A stretch of 64,000 nt of DNA from DATCMH01 sp036563505 (GCA_036563505.1 DATCMH010000008.1:29384-93383), one strand, 5' to 3'; shown: positions 8,089 through 16,691, counted from the first letter of the stretch. The notes: generated by a model not told the origin, from the letters alone. Translations and numbers: made by a program.

Positions 8089-8994
8089 TCAGCGCGCCTT
8101 GGCGCGGGACGGGCGCGAAGGCGCCGGAGCGGCCGGGGGCCCGATCGGCGGCTCGGATGCGATCAGGTCCTCGAGGTCGAGGGCGCTCAGGCGGCGGCCG
8201 GCCAGGGGCGTGCGTGGGGCAGCGGGAGCGCAGGACGGATTGCGGCGGCGCTGGCCTCCCGTGAACAGCGCCTTCAGCGCCGCATCGTCGGCGTCCGGAG
8301 CGAGCCCGAGGCGATCGACGAGGCAGGCGAGGTCGGCGCGCACGAGCGGTGCCCCGCCGGCGCCGCAGGCATAGCCGATCAGCGAGAAGGCCGCGTCGGG
8401 CCGATAAAGTCGCACCGCCGCGCAAGATCGCTCCGTCCCGCCGTTCAGCGCCACGTCGGCGACCTCCGCCAGACCGAGTGCGGTGGCGAGGTCCGGGCCG
8501 GGCAGGCTGCGCTCGACACTCGCCCCGGCCTCGGCGGCCTGGCGCACGAGGTCGACAAAGAAGCTGTCCGGGTTCGCATCGGGGATCGGCCCGCTGCGGA
8601 GAACCAAGCGCAGCACCGGTCCCTCCGCGTCGAGGTCGCCCAGCGTCAGCACGTCCTCCCGGGCGCCGGACTGGTGACGGCGCGCTTCGACGGCCGGCGT
8701 CCGGCCGCGCAGGAAGGTAGCGTCGATTGTGTAGAGGGGAGCTCCTCGCGGCAGAACCTCCCAGGGCAGGGCCGGGGCGAGGAGGCGCGGCTCGGCGACC
8801 TGCACCGCCGGGCGCTCGGCCTCTTCCCGCGCCGCCTTCTCCTGCGCCAAGACACTCAAGAGTGCGACGAGGCCCGCCGAGGTCAGCGACAGGCGCAGCC
8901 ACGGCAGACGTCGCCGCGTCCGCGCCTTGCGGCGCGGCTCCACCCGGATCTCGAACCGGTCCGGATCGACAGGAGGATCGGCGAACCGAGGCAT
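8089..8994 (-). CDS. Membrane-anchored hypothetical protein
   Basis: 301 aa. A basic cytoplasmic N-terminus (RRKARTRRR) is followed by one hydrophobic span near residues 46-62 (LSLTSAGLVALLSVLA), so most of the protein should be periplasmic. The C-terminal half includes CAAVRLYRPDAAFSLIGYACG and ends in a proline/arginine-rich tail. A longer in-frame start at 9033 exists, but MPRFADPP at 8994 is a more natural beginning. I do not recognise a family; the periplasmic domain has three Cys that might form a disulfide. Convergent with the Imm50-like gene. Confidence 0.65.
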   Translation of the reverse strand: MPRFADPPVDPDRFEIRVEPRRKARTRRRLPWLRLSLTSAGLVALLSVLAQEKAAREEAERPAVQVAEPRLLAPALPWEVLPRGAPLYTIDATFLRGRTPAVEARRHQSGAREDVLTLGDLDAEGPVLRLVLRSGPIPDANPDSFFVDLVRQAAEAGASVERSLPGPDLATALGLAEVADVALNGGTERSCAAVRLYRPDAAFSLIGYACGAGGAPLVRADLACLVDRLGLAPDADDAALKALFTGGQRRRNPSCAPAAPRTPLAGRRLSALDLEDLIASEPPIGPPAAPAPSRPSRAKAR

Positions 8995-9140
8995 GGGGCG
9001 CAGCGCATCTCCGCGACAGCCTGCGGCAGGCACAGGCGATGTAGGATTGCGCTCACGGCGTTGAGCTTGCGGTTACCAAGCCATGATGATCGCGGGTTAA
9101 CCTGAATGCTTCGTCACAGAGGCCCACCGAGCAATCAACG

Positions 9141-9632
9141 ATGCCCGACTTCGCCCTTGCCCTTGCGACCCTCGACGACGCTCCGGAGGTCGCATGGCTG
9201 ATCCGCGCGCTTGACGTCCACTACCTCGGCGAGGAGCGGGCGCCTTCCGACGAGGCCGCCCGCGCCATGGTCGAACGTTGCCTTCGTGAACGCGAGGGAA
9301 CGCGCTTCCTACTCGCGCGGCAGGGCGGGATGCCGGTCGGCATCGCCTGCTTCACTATCGTGCGGCCGGGACACCAACTCGGAGGCGTCCTGTTCCTGAA
9401 GGACCTGTTCGTCGTCACGTCAGCCCGCGGCGGCGGGATCGGCCGAGCGCTGCTGGCAGGTCTTGCGAACCACGCCCGCGACCATGGTACGACCCGCATC
9501 GACCTCACGACCGAGCCGGGAAACGCCGGCGCGCGGAAACTGTACGAGCGGCTCGGCGCGCGACAGATCGAGAAGGTTTTCTACCGTTTCGGGCCGGAGG
9601 CGCTGGCGGCTCTGTCGGAGGATGGGCCTTGA
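9141..9632 (+). CDS. GNAT family N-acetyltransferase
   Basis: 163 aa GNAT enzyme using acetyl-CoA. The acetyl-CoA loop is seen in SARGGGIGRALLAGLANHA (motif A, R/QxxGxG/A), preceded by LKDLFVV (beta 4) and followed by TTEPGNAGARKLYERLGA (motif B). The substrate cannot be predicted; amines, aminoglycosides and protein N-termini are all possible for this fold. It is monocistronic, with the intergenic hairpin at 9816-9835 downstream. Confidence 0.85.
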   Translation: MPDFALALATLDDAPEVAWLIRALDVHYLGEERAPSDEAARAMVERCLREREGTRFLLARQGGMPVGIACFTIVRPGHQLGGVLFLKDLFVVTSARGGGIGRALLAGLANHARDHGTTRIDLTTEPGNAGARKLYERLGARQIEKVFYRFGPEALAALSEDGP

Positions 9633-9815
9633 CAGGAACGCGCCGCGACCCCTTCTAGATGGCGCGGCCGTCGCGAGCGCGGCTCCCGCAACGGATACCT
9701 CGTCGATGACGCGCGTTCGGACCAAACGCAAAACCGTCATGACGGCGGCCACCACGGCCCGCTGACCGTTCACGCTCGCCCCCGGTCCTCTCCCCCGAAC
9801 CGCGGCGAGAGGGCG

Positions 9816-9835
9816 GGCGCTCCGGAAGGAGCGCC
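9816..9835 (+). terminator. Hairpin upstream of asd
   Basis: Perfect 8-bp stem GGCGCTCC/GGAGCGCC with a stable GGAA loop, in the 249-bp gap between the GNAT gene and asd. It may terminate the GNAT transcript or be part of an asd leader. No T-tract follows. Confidence 0.35.
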
Positions 9836-9881
9836 GCACTCCGGGGGTTCCTGATCCGAAGAGCGAAAGAGGAGATCACCC

Positions 9882-10916
9882 ATGGGTTACAAGGTCGCCG
9901 TCGTCGGTGCGACGGGCAATGTCGGGCGCGAGATGCTCGAGATCCTGGCGGACCGCGCTTTTCCGGCGGACGAGGTCGTCGCCGTCGCTTCGCGCCGCAG
10001 CCAGGGCGTCGAGGTCTCCTACGGCGACCGCACGCTTACCGTGAAGGCCCTCGACACTTTCGATTTCTCGGACGTCGACCTCTGCCTCATGTCGGCGGGC
10101 GGCGAGATCTCGAAGGAGTGGAGCCCGAAGATCGCGGCCCAGGGCGCGATCGTCATCGACAATTCCTCGGCCTGGCGCACCGACCCCGACGTGCCCCTCG
10201 TGGTGCCGGAGGTGAACGCCGACGCAGTGCGCGGCGTCGCCAAGAAGGGCATCATCGCCAACCCGAACTGCTCGACGGCCCAGCTCGTCGTGGCCCTCAA
10301 GCCGCTCCACGACGCCGCCACCATCAAGCGCGTGGTGGTCGCGACCTACCAGTCCGTCTCCGGCGCGGGCAAGGAGGGCATGGACGAGCTCGATCGCCAG
10401 ACCAAGGCGCTCTACACCCTCCAGGACGTGCAGGAGAAGAAGTTCCCCAAGCGCATCGCCTTCAACCTCATCCCGCAGATCGACGCCTTCATGGAGGACG
10501 GCTCGACGAAGGAAGAGTGGAAGATGATGGTCGAGACGAAGAAGATCCTCGACTCGAAGATCAAGCTCACGGCGACCTGCGTGCGCGTGCCGGTCTTTAT
10601 CGGCCACTCCGAGGCGGTGAACGTGGAGTTCGAGCGCCCGCTCTCTGCGGAGGAGGCGACCCAACTGCTGCGCTCGGCGCCGGGCGTTCTGGTCGTCGAT
10701 AAGCGCGAGCCCGGCGGCTACATCACGCCCCACGAGGCGGCGGGCGAGGACGCGACCTACGTCTCGCGCATCCGCGAGGACATGACCGTGGAGAACGGTC
10801 TGTCCTTCTGGTGCGTGTCGGACAACCTGCGCAAGGGCGCGGCCTTGAACGCGATCCAGATCGCCGAGGCCCTGATCAATCGCGGCCTGATGCCGGCGAA
10901 GCGGAAGGCGGCCTGA
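9882..10916 (+). CDS. asd: Aspartate-semialdehyde dehydrogenase
   Basis: NADPH-dependent reduction of aspartyl phosphate to aspartate semialdehyde, the branch point to lysine/diaminopimelate, threonine and methionine; cytoplasmic. 344 aa, usual length. Dinucleotide motif GATGNVGRE at residues 9-17, SAGGEISKEW, catalytic Cys in NPNCSTAQ near residue 130, and SVSGAGKEGM (substrate/product site). AGGAG lies 7 nt before the ATG. The 3' end overlaps the end of the facing SGNH-like gene by 41 bp, an antisense overlap of coding sequence. Confidence 0.95.
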   Translation: MGYKVAVVGATGNVGREMLEILADRAFPADEVVAVASRRSQGVEVSYGDRTLTVKALDTFDFSDVDLCLMSAGGEISKEWSPKIAAQGAIVIDNSSAWRTDPDVPLVVPEVNADAVRGVAKKGIIANPNCSTAQLVVALKPLHDAATIKRVVVATYQSVSGAGKEGMDELDRQTKALYTLQDVQEKKFPKRIAFNLIPQIDAFMEDGSTKEEWKMMVETKKILDSKIKLTATCVRVPVFIGHSEAVNVEFERPLSAEEATQLLRSAPGVLVVDKREPGGYITPHEAAGEDATYVSRIREDMTVENGLSFWCVSDNLRKGAALNAIQIAEALINRGLMPAKRKAA

Positions 10917-12180
10917 CCGCCCTCCCGGCGAGCGCCCGGATCGCGGGCGTGCGCGGGTCCTCCTCGACGAGGCGCGCGATGAGGGCCACCTCTTCGGCGC
11001 GCGCCTGACGCCAGGCCTCATAGGCGGCGCGGCTCCCAGCGAGATGAGGTTCCACGGTGTCCGGCGCGAGCCGGGCGCCGAAGCCCTGCGCGGCTTCCTC
11101 CCCGCCCATCCGGGCCAGCACGATCTCGCCGAGCGCTGGGTCGAAATGCGAGGCTTCGACGAAGAAGCGCGTCGGTGGGTCGGCGGCGCGCGCGGGCAGG
11201 CTTTCCGTCGTCTCCGGCGCGGCGACGCCAAAATCGAAGAACCGCACCTGGCCGGTGCCCGGCGCTCCGTTAAGGTCGGCGGCCAGGCGCGCGAGGCGGC
11301 GCTTCCAGTCGTCGTAGGCGCCCGCGAAGCCGAGGCGCTCCTGCAGCTCGAGCCGCCAGGCATGGACGGGACTCGCCGCCACGTCGACGGCGATGCCGGC
11401 CGTTCTCAACGCTCTCAACGCCTCGCCGAGGGCGGCGAAGCGGGCGTCCTGCGCCGGCCCGTCGGCCACGAGGCTTGCCGCTGCGTAGAGGCTGAGGGCC
11501 AAGCGGCTCTCCCGCAGGAAGGCGGTGCGGGTCTCAGCCGGCGAGACGCGAAACAGCGGGTAGCGCCCGTTGACGTAGAACGGATGAGACAGGCGCTCGC
11601 CCCGGGCGAGCTGTCGCGCGAGCCCGAACGTTTCGCCGATGGCCTGCGTCGACCAGAGGTGCTGGAAGATGCCGGAGCCCAAATCCGCGCCTGCGAAGGC
11701 GGAGCGCGCGAAGTCGCCCGGGATGCCCGTCGGGTGGACGAAGGTCTCGAAGTCGAGGACGAGGACGACGCGCGTGAGCGGCGCGCGCCCTTGCGCGAAG
11801 CGCAGCACGGCGAGGTGCTCCGGCGTCGCGGAGCCCGCGAGCCCCGCGTTATAGGCGCGAGCGGTCCGCAAGGCCGGGCCGTCGGGGTCGAAGCCGTCCC
11901 CCGTGCGCGAGGTGCCGACCAGCAGCACGTTGGGCCGCGCCCGGGCGAGATGGAGCGCTTTCAGCACCCGGTCGCCGTTCATCTGAAGGCGCTGCGCGGC
12001 CGGAAAACGGTCGAGGGCCATCACCCGCGTGCCGAAGAGGCCGAAGGCGTCGTAGGCGAGCATGAAACCGGTGACGGCGGCAAGCGCTGCGAGGGCGAGA
12101 CTCAAGGCCCGGAGCACGTAACGGCGGAAGGCCGCCGTGGCGGGCTCCGTCGGGGCGATCAGGGCGGGGCGGGCGTCCAT
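10876..12180 (-). CDS. SGNH/AlgJ-like O-acetylation accessory protein
   Basis: 434 aa. One N-terminal membrane anchor (residues about 20-45, LRALSLALAALAAVTGFMLAYDAF) precedes a periplasmic domain with VLLVGTSRTGDGFDP, which resembles SGNH block I with GTS in place of GDS, and a later SHFDP segment that could supply the Asp/His. It starts 7 bp after the MBOAT stop, so the two are an operon. By analogy with AlgI/AlgJ or PatA/PatB pairs it would accept the acetyl group from the MBOAT protein and pass it to an extracellular polysaccharide. The polymer is not identified. Start ATG at 12180. Confidence 0.65.
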   Translation of the reverse strand: MDARPALIAPTEPATAAFRRYVLRALSLALAALAAVTGFMLAYDAFGLFGTRVMALDRFPAAQRLQMNGDRVLKALHLARARPNVLLVGTSRTGDGFDPDGPALRTARAYNAGLAGSATPEHLAVLRFAQGRAPLTRVVLVLDFETFVHPTGIPGDFARSAFAGADLGSGIFQHLWSTQAIGETFGLARQLARGERLSHPFYVNGRYPLFRVSPAETRTAFLRESRLALSLYAAASLVADGPAQDARFAALGEALRALRTAGIAVDVAASPVHAWRLELQERLGFAGAYDDWKRRLARLAADLNGAPGTGQVRFFDFGVAAPETTESLPARAADPPTRFFVEASHFDPALGEIVLARMGGEEAAQGFGARLAPDTVEPHLAGSRAAYEAWRQARAEEVALIARLVEEDPRTPAIRALAGRAVRPPSASPASGRD

Positions 12181-12187
12181 CGCAGGG

Positions 12188-13867
12188 TCAGAACTGGAAA
12201 TAGAGGAACTCGGTGGCGCTCCAGCCGGAGAGCACGGCTGCCACGAGGATCGCGGCGGCACCCGCGGCGAGCGCGGGATGAGGTTGCCAGAGAAGGCGCG
12301 CGACGCGCCCGGTCGGTTCGGGAATGGGCTCGAGGACCGGGTGATAGGCGCGCAGGATCGTCTGCGTGTTGGGCAGGGTGGCCGCAGCGGCGAGCGCGGC
12401 GAGTGCCAGGAGAAGGCCCGTGCCGCGTTTGGCGCCGGGCAACTCCGCGAGCCCGTTGAGGCCGAGCATGCCGGAGAGCACGGCCCCCGCGCTCGGAAGG
12501 TCCGCGGCGCGGAACACCACCCAGGCGACTGTCACGGCGAGCATTGTGAGCGCCCAGCCAATAAGCGTCGGCAGGGGCGGGAAGCTGAGGCCTCGCCAAG
12601 CATGTGCGACGAGGAGATAGAGCCCGTGCAGCCCGCCCCAGACCACGAAGGTCCAACCGGCTCCGTGCCAGAGGCCCCCGAGCAGCATGACCGTCATCAG
12701 GTTGAGGGAGCGCCGGGCGGCCCCCTGCCGTCCGCCGCCCAAGGGGATGTAGAGATAGTCGCGCAGGAAGCGCGAGAGCGTCATGTGCCAGCGCCGCCAG
12801 AACTCGACGATGGACGTCGCCTGGTAGGGCGAGGCGAAGTTCTGGGGCAGGCGCACGCCGAACATGCGCGCGAGCCCGACCGCCATGTCGGAATAGCCGG
12901 AGAAGTCGAAGTAGAGCTGGCCCGTATAGGCGAGTGCACCCTGCCAGGCCGGCAGGAGGCCGATGGTCCGCCCGTCTGCGGCCGCCTCGAAGACCGGGGT
13001 GGCGTAGAGCGCGAGCGTGTCCGCCACGAAGAGCTTTTTGGCGAGCCCCATGGCGAGCAGGGTCAGGCCGACGGCGAGGTTCTCCCACACGGCGTTCCGC
13101 TCGTGCGCCGCGCCTTGCGCCAGGCGCGCGAGCTGTGGCCGCACCTCCGCGTGATGGACGATCGGCCCCGCGATGAGCTGGGGAAAGAAGAACACGAAGA
13201 GCGCGAAATCGAGGAGCCGCCCGGCCCGGGCCGCGCCGCGGTAGACGTCGACGAGGTAGGCGATCTTCTGGAAGGTGAAGAAGGAGATGCCGAGCGGCAG
13301 GACGACGTTGAGCAGCACCCAATGGGTGCCGGCGACTTGGTTCGCTGTCGTGATGAAGAAGTCGGCATATTTAAAATAGGCGAGGAGCCCCAGGTTCCAG
13401 GCAAGGCCGAGGACGAGGATCGCTCGCGCGGGACCTCCTCCCCCCTTGCGGGGGAGGGTTGGGGAGGGGGGTGGAGCCGCTGGGTGGATGGCTCGGACAT
13501 CATCCCATGCAGTCTCACCGTCATTCCGGGGCGCCGCAGGCGAGCCCGGAATCCATGACTGGGCCGTAATCTGCTCGCGCCCGCTCACCCGGTCGTGGAT
13601 TCCGGGCTCTCGGCTGGCGCCGAGATCCGGAATGACGGAGGTAAGGTTCTGCCCCCGCGCCCCCTCGATCGCCCGTGCCAGCCCCCAATTCACCAGCGTC
13701 GAGGCGACGAGCACCAGGAGGAAGATCGGGCTCCACCAGGCGTAGAACAGCATCGAGGCGGCGAGCAGCCAAGGCACGCACCAGGCCGGCCGCGAGCGGA
13801 GCAGGAGGAAGCCGGCGAGCGTCACCGGCAGGAAGACGAGGAGGAAGACGGGGGCGGTGAACAGCAT
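12188..13867 (-). CDS. MBOAT family membrane O-acyltransferase with in-frame repeat insert
   Basis: 559 aa polytopic inner-membrane acyltransferase of the AlgI type, moving acetyl groups across the membrane for polysaccharide O-acetylation. Family marks are the opening MLFTAPVFLLVFLPVTL, WRRWHMTLSRFLRDYLYIPLGG, and the catalytic-His region GGLWHGAGWTFVVWGGLHG. The usual AlgI length is about 470-520; here residues about 74-147 are an insert encoded by repeat DNA, between transmembrane segments where relatives pass straight from WGLARAIEGA to the next helix (ILVLGLAWNLGLLAYFKYADFF). The reading frame stays open. Activity of the protein with this loop is unproven. Confidence 0.85.
   Translation of the reverse strand: MLFTAPVFLLVFLPVTLAGFLLLRSRPAWCVPWLLAASMLFYAWWSPIFLLVLVASTLVNWGLARAIEGARGQNLTSVIPDLGASREPGIHDRVSGREQITAQSWIPGSPAAPRNDGETAWDDVRAIHPAAPPPSPTLPRKGGGGPARAILVLGLAWNLGLLAYFKYADFFITTANQVAGTHWVLLNVVLPLGISFFTFQKIAYLVDVYRGAARAGRLLDFALFVFFFPQLIAGPIVHHAEVRPQLARLAQGAAHERNAVWENLAVGLTLLAMGLAKKLFVADTLALYATPVFEAAADGRTIGLLPAWQGALAYTGQLYFDFSGYSDMAVGLARMFGVRLPQNFASPYQATSIVEFWRRWHMTLSRFLRDYLYIPLGGGRQGAARRSLNLMTVMLLGGLWHGAGWTFVVWGGLHGLYLLVAHAWRGLSFPPLPTLIGWALTMLAVTVAWVVFRAADLPSAGAVLSGMLGLNGLAELPGAKRGTGLLLALAALAAAATLPNTQTILRAYHPVLEPIPEPTGRVARLLWQPHPALAAGAAAILVAAVLSGWSATEFLYFQF
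13427..13648. repeat. Palindromic repeat plus G/C-tract element inside the MBOAT gene
   Basis: Two inverted arms, 13518-13559 and 13592-13638, share CCGTCATTCCGG...GCCCGGAATCCA-GAC with about 32 bp between them. Next to them, 13438-13475 holds a CCCCCTTGCGGGGGAGGGTTGGGGAGG tract. Both resemble short dispersed intergenic repeats common in Hyphomicrobiales. Translated on the minus strand they read VIPDLGASREPGIHD, SWIPGSPAAPRNDGE and PSPTLPRKGGGG, the well-known spurious peptides of such repeats. The region given is about 222 bp (74 codons), so the host frame is kept. Confidence 0.8.
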
Positions 13868-13923
13868 GCCGGCGTCACCCTGCCCCGGAGCGCTTGCCGT
13901 CCGGCGATCCTGTCGTCACGGGA

Positions 13924-14430
13924 TCACAGGACGACGGGATCACGGGGCAGGTCGCCCGCCGCGACGCGCCGCGCGAGCGTCACGAGACTTTCCGGTTCGA
14001 CCACCGCGTCGCTGACGCTCAGCGCCTCGAGGTCCCACCAGCGCACATCGAGCACCGGATTGTCCTCGGTCTCCGCGAGGCGGGCCGTATCGATGGCAGC
14101 ACTCGGGAGCCTGACCACGGCGTAGCGCTCGCGCACGAAGCGGGCTTGGCGAAAGAGCGTGAACGCGGCCTCGCGCCGGGCGATCCAGGGCCCGAGCGGG
14201 GCGTCGGCGACCCCGATCTCCTCGTCGAGCTCGCGTTGCAACGCGGCTTCCGGCGTCTCGCCCTCCTCCATTCCGCCGCCCGGCGTGAACCAGAACGCGC
14301 GAAGCCCGGGCCGCGCCGGATCGACGTCGCGCACGGCCTCGTACTGGATCAGCAGCAGGCGGTTCGCCGGATCGAAGACGAGGGCCCGGGCGGTGTCGCG
14401 GGTGGGCAAGGCATGGGGCTGCCCGCTCAC
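13924..14430 (-). CDS. Nudix hydrolase
   Basis: 168 aa. The complete Nudix box GX5EX7REUXEEXGU is present (GGGMEEGETPEAALQREL then DEEIGV, residues about 58-81), binding the Mg ions that cleave nucleoside diphosphate-X substrates. WFTPGGG before it and VRWWDLEAL after it are typical of NTP/ADP-ribose class enzymes. The start is taken as GTG at 14430, which overlaps the stop of the upstream dehydratase gene (GTGA), implying translational coupling. The substrate is not predictable. Confidence 0.88.
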   Translation of the reverse strand: MSGQPHALPTRDTARALVFDPANRLLLIQYEAVRDVDPARPGLRAFWFTPGGGMEEGETPEAALQRELDEEIGVADAPLGPWIARREAAFTLFRQARFVRERYAVVRLPSAAIDTARLAETEDNPVLDVRWWDLEALSVSDAVVEPESLVTLARRVAAGDLPRDPVVL

Positions 14431-15383
14431 GCCGCGATCTCCGCGAGCCGGTTGAGATCGACGTTGCCGCCGCAGAGCAGGACGCCCACGCGCTCCCCCG
14501 GGCGCGGCCGGTAGGCGCCGCCGGTCACGGCCGCCAGCGCCGCGGCGCCGCCGGGCTCGCTGGCGATGCGCCAGTCGCGCCAGAGCCGCTTCTGCGCCTC
14601 CGCGATGGCGGCGTCGGGCACGAGGGTGACATGGTCCACGGTATCTCGGCACAGATCGTAGACGAGGGCGCCGACGTTGCGGGCGCCGAGCGAATCGGCC
14701 GCGACCGAGTTCACGTCCACGTCGACCGGCCCACCGGTTTCCAGCGCCGCGTGCAGCGCCCGGGAGCCTTCCGGCTCGACGCCCACCACCTTGACCCGTT
14801 CGCGCCACCACGAGGCGATGCCGCTGATGAGACCGCCGCCGCCTACGGCGACCAGAACCGTGTCGAGGGGCGGCCCGTCCTCTTCCCACTCCAGCGCCAG
14901 CGTGCCCTGGCCCGTCACGGTCTCGAGGGCCGAGAACGGGTGGACGCGCAAGGCGCCGCTCTGTGCGACGTGAAGGTCGCAGGCCTCCTGCGCGTCGGCG
15001 TAGCGCGCCCCGCCGATGACGATCTCCGCCCCGTGCAGGCGGATCGCGGCGATCTTCGCCGGCGAGGAGATCTCGGGCACGAAGATGCGAGCCGGCACGC
15101 CGAGGCGCCGGGCGGCGTAGGCGACCGCCGCGCCGTGATTGCCGCCCGATGCCGCAGCGACGCCGGCCTCTGGGATCGGCTTCGAGAGCAGGGTGTTGAA
15201 GGCGCCCCGCGTCTTGAAAGAGCCGGCGTGCTGGAAAAGCTCGAGCTTGAGGCTCACCGGCCCGTCATGCCCGAAGGCGCCCGGGGCAGGGGTCCAGACG
15301 GGGGTCCGGCGGGCATGCGGGGCGATCCGGTCGAAGGCGGCGCGGATCGTGGCCCGGGTCGGGGCGGCGGCGAAGGTGTCCAT
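14427..15383 (-). CDS. PLP-dependent threonine/serine dehydratase-like enzyme
   Basis: 318 aa fold-type II PLP enzyme. The PLP lysine is in GSFKTRGAFNTL near residue 54, the substrate-phosphate loop is ASGGNHGAAVAYAAR, and the glycine-rich phosphate-binding loop is VAVGGGGLISG near residue 170. This matches catabolic threonine dehydratase (threonine ammonia-lyase) or serine/hydroxyaspartate dehydratases; it lacks a C-terminal ACT domain, so it is not the feedback-regulated biosynthetic IlvA. It is coupled to the Nudix gene downstream. Confidence 0.85.
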   Translation of the reverse strand: MDTFAAAPTRATIRAAFDRIAPHARRTPVWTPAPGAFGHDGPVSLKLELFQHAGSFKTRGAFNTLLSKPIPEAGVAAASGGNHGAAVAYAARRLGVPARIFVPEISSPAKIAAIRLHGAEIVIGGARYADAQEACDLHVAQSGALRVHPFSALETVTGQGTLALEWEEDGPPLDTVLVAVGGGGLISGIASWWRERVKVVGVEPEGSRALHAALETGGPVDVDVNSVAADSLGARNVGALVYDLCRDTVDHVTLVPDAAIAEAQKRLWRDWRIASEPGGAAALAAVTGGAYRPRPGERVGVLLCGGNVDLNRLAEIAA

Positions 15384-15692
15384 GGGGCGTGTGTAAAGCC
15401 CTTCGCGCCGCGGCGGAACCCGGCGCGGTCATCGGTTTGATCGATGGCGATCATTGACACATTCGCATCTTGCAAGCTTAGGCAGGCTCTCCCACTTCTC
15501 GTCTCGTGAGGTCCGGGCCCCTCTGGCGGCAGCGCTCAACGCTGCCGCGATGTCGGTCCTCCGTCGTACCCCGTCCGAGACGTTTCGGACCGGCCTTCGA
15601 GGCCGCAAGGCGACGGGAAGCCCGAGAACGGACCTTGCCCCGCTTGCGGACGAAAGCCGGTCGGAAGCGCCTCTCAAGAGAGGCCTGATTCC
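15384..15692 (+). promoter_or_regulatory. Promoter and structured 5' leader of terC
   Basis: A gene-free stretch of 309 bp. TTGACA at 15454-15459 is followed 17 nt later by a weak CTTAGG, a candidate housekeeping promoter, which would give a leader of about 200 nt. The leader holds consecutive stems: 15526-15534/15540-15548 (9 bp), 15573-15578/15585-15590, 15591-15595/15601-15605, and 15669-15674/15679-15684; the last buries the AGAGG ribosome-binding site. TerC-family genes are often under Mn-sensing yybP-ykoY riboswitches, but I cannot match that consensus here. Confidence 0.4.
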
Positions 15693-16691
15693 ATGGATCC
15701 GATCACGTCCGTTTTCGCCGCCGAGCTGCTGGGCAAGCCCGCCTGGCTCTGGCTCCTGTTCCTCGGGATCGTCGGCGCGCTGCTGGCCTTCGACCTCGGC
15801 ATCCTGCACAAGAAGGACAAGGAGCTCGGCATCGCCGAGAGCCTGAAGCTGTCGGCCTTCTACATTGCCATCGCGGTGGTCTTCGGCGGCTGGATCTGGT
15901 GGTCCATGGGACCTGAGCCGGGCATGCAGTATTTCACCGGCTACGCCATCGAGAAGGCGCTCTCGATCGACAACGTCTTCGTCATCTCCCTCATTTTCGG
16001 CACCTTCGCGATCCCGCCGCGCTACCAGTACCGGGCGCTCGTTTGGGGCATCGTCGCCGTCCTCGTGCTGCGCGGCTTCATGATCGCGGTCGGCGCGGCT
16101 CTGGTGCAGCAATACGACTGGATCCTGCTGCTCTTCGGCGCCTTCCTCGTGGCGACCGGCATCAAGATGCTGCTCACCGACTCCGAGGCCGACCACGACG
16201 TGTCGAAGAACGCCATGGTGCGCTTTCTCTCGAAGCGGATGCGGGTGACCTCCGAGCTCCACGGCGAGCGCTTCTTCGTGCGCCAGCCCGACCCGACGAG
16301 CGGCAAGCCGGTGCTCTGGGTGACGCCGCTCTTCCTGGCGCTCATCGTGATCAACGTCGCCGACCTCGTCTTCGCGGTCGACTCGGTGCCGGCGATCTTC
16401 GCCATCACCACGGACACCTACATCGTGTTCACGGCGAACATCATGGCGATCCTCGGTCTGCGCGCCCTCTACTTCGCGCTCGCCGCCATGATCGACCGCT
16501 TCGCCTACCTCAAATATGCGCTCGCCGGCGTCTTGGTCTTCATCGGCGGCAAGATCTTCTGGAGCTACGCTTACGGCAAGGTCGATCCGGCCCTCTCCCT
16601 CGGCGTGACGCTCGCCATGATCGCCGCCGGCATCGGGGTGTCGCTCTGGAAGACCCGCGGCATCGCTCCGCGGGAGAGCCAGGCGCTCTGA
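15693..16691 (+). CDS. TerC family integral membrane protein
   Basis: 332 aa, about nine hydrophobic segments. TerC hallmarks are FDLGILHKKDKELGIAESLK near residue 30, EKALSIDNVFVISLIF near residue 88, and NVADLVFAVDSVPAIFAIT near residue 222; acidic residues in the last two lie inside the membrane and probably bind metal. Family members such as Alx and MeeY/MeeF export Mn2+, in the latter case to load secreted enzymes. The gene has its own leader and is followed by a strong hairpin, so it is monocistronic. Confidence 0.92.
   Translation: MDPITSVFAAELLGKPAWLWLLFLGIVGALLAFDLGILHKKDKELGIAESLKLSAFYIAIAVVFGGWIWWSMGPEPGMQYFTGYAIEKALSIDNVFVISLIFGTFAIPPRYQYRALVWGIVAVLVLRGFMIAVGAALVQQYDWILLLFGAFLVATGIKMLLTDSEADHDVSKNAMVRFLSKRMRVTSELHGERFFVRQPDPTSGKPVLWVTPLFLALIVINVADLVFAVDSVPAIFAITTDTYIVFTANIMAILGLRALYFALAAMIDRFAYLKYALAGVLVFIGGKIFWSYAYGKVDPALSLGVTLAMIAAGIGVSLWKTRGIAPRESQAL

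Noticed and set aside
11044..12459. Open frame of 471 codons on the plus strand opposite the SGNH-like gene
   Set aside because: Composition is Arg/Gly/Ala-rich with no recognisable motif, and the minus-strand frame has a membrane anchor, SGNH-like motif and operon spacing with the MBOAT gene.
13438..13475. C/G-tract as a CRISPR or tandem repeat
   Set aside because: There is a single short tract with no regular spacers; it belongs to the dispersed repeat inserted in the MBOAT gene.
12137..13558. 473-codon plus-strand frame antisense to the MBOAT gene
   Set aside because: The minus strand has clear MBOAT motifs and transmembrane segments; the plus-strand frame does not resemble any protein.
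15454..15692. yybP-ykoY (Mn) riboswitch call for the terC leader
   Set aside because: The gene type makes it likely, but I could not find the conserved loops; I report a structured leader only.
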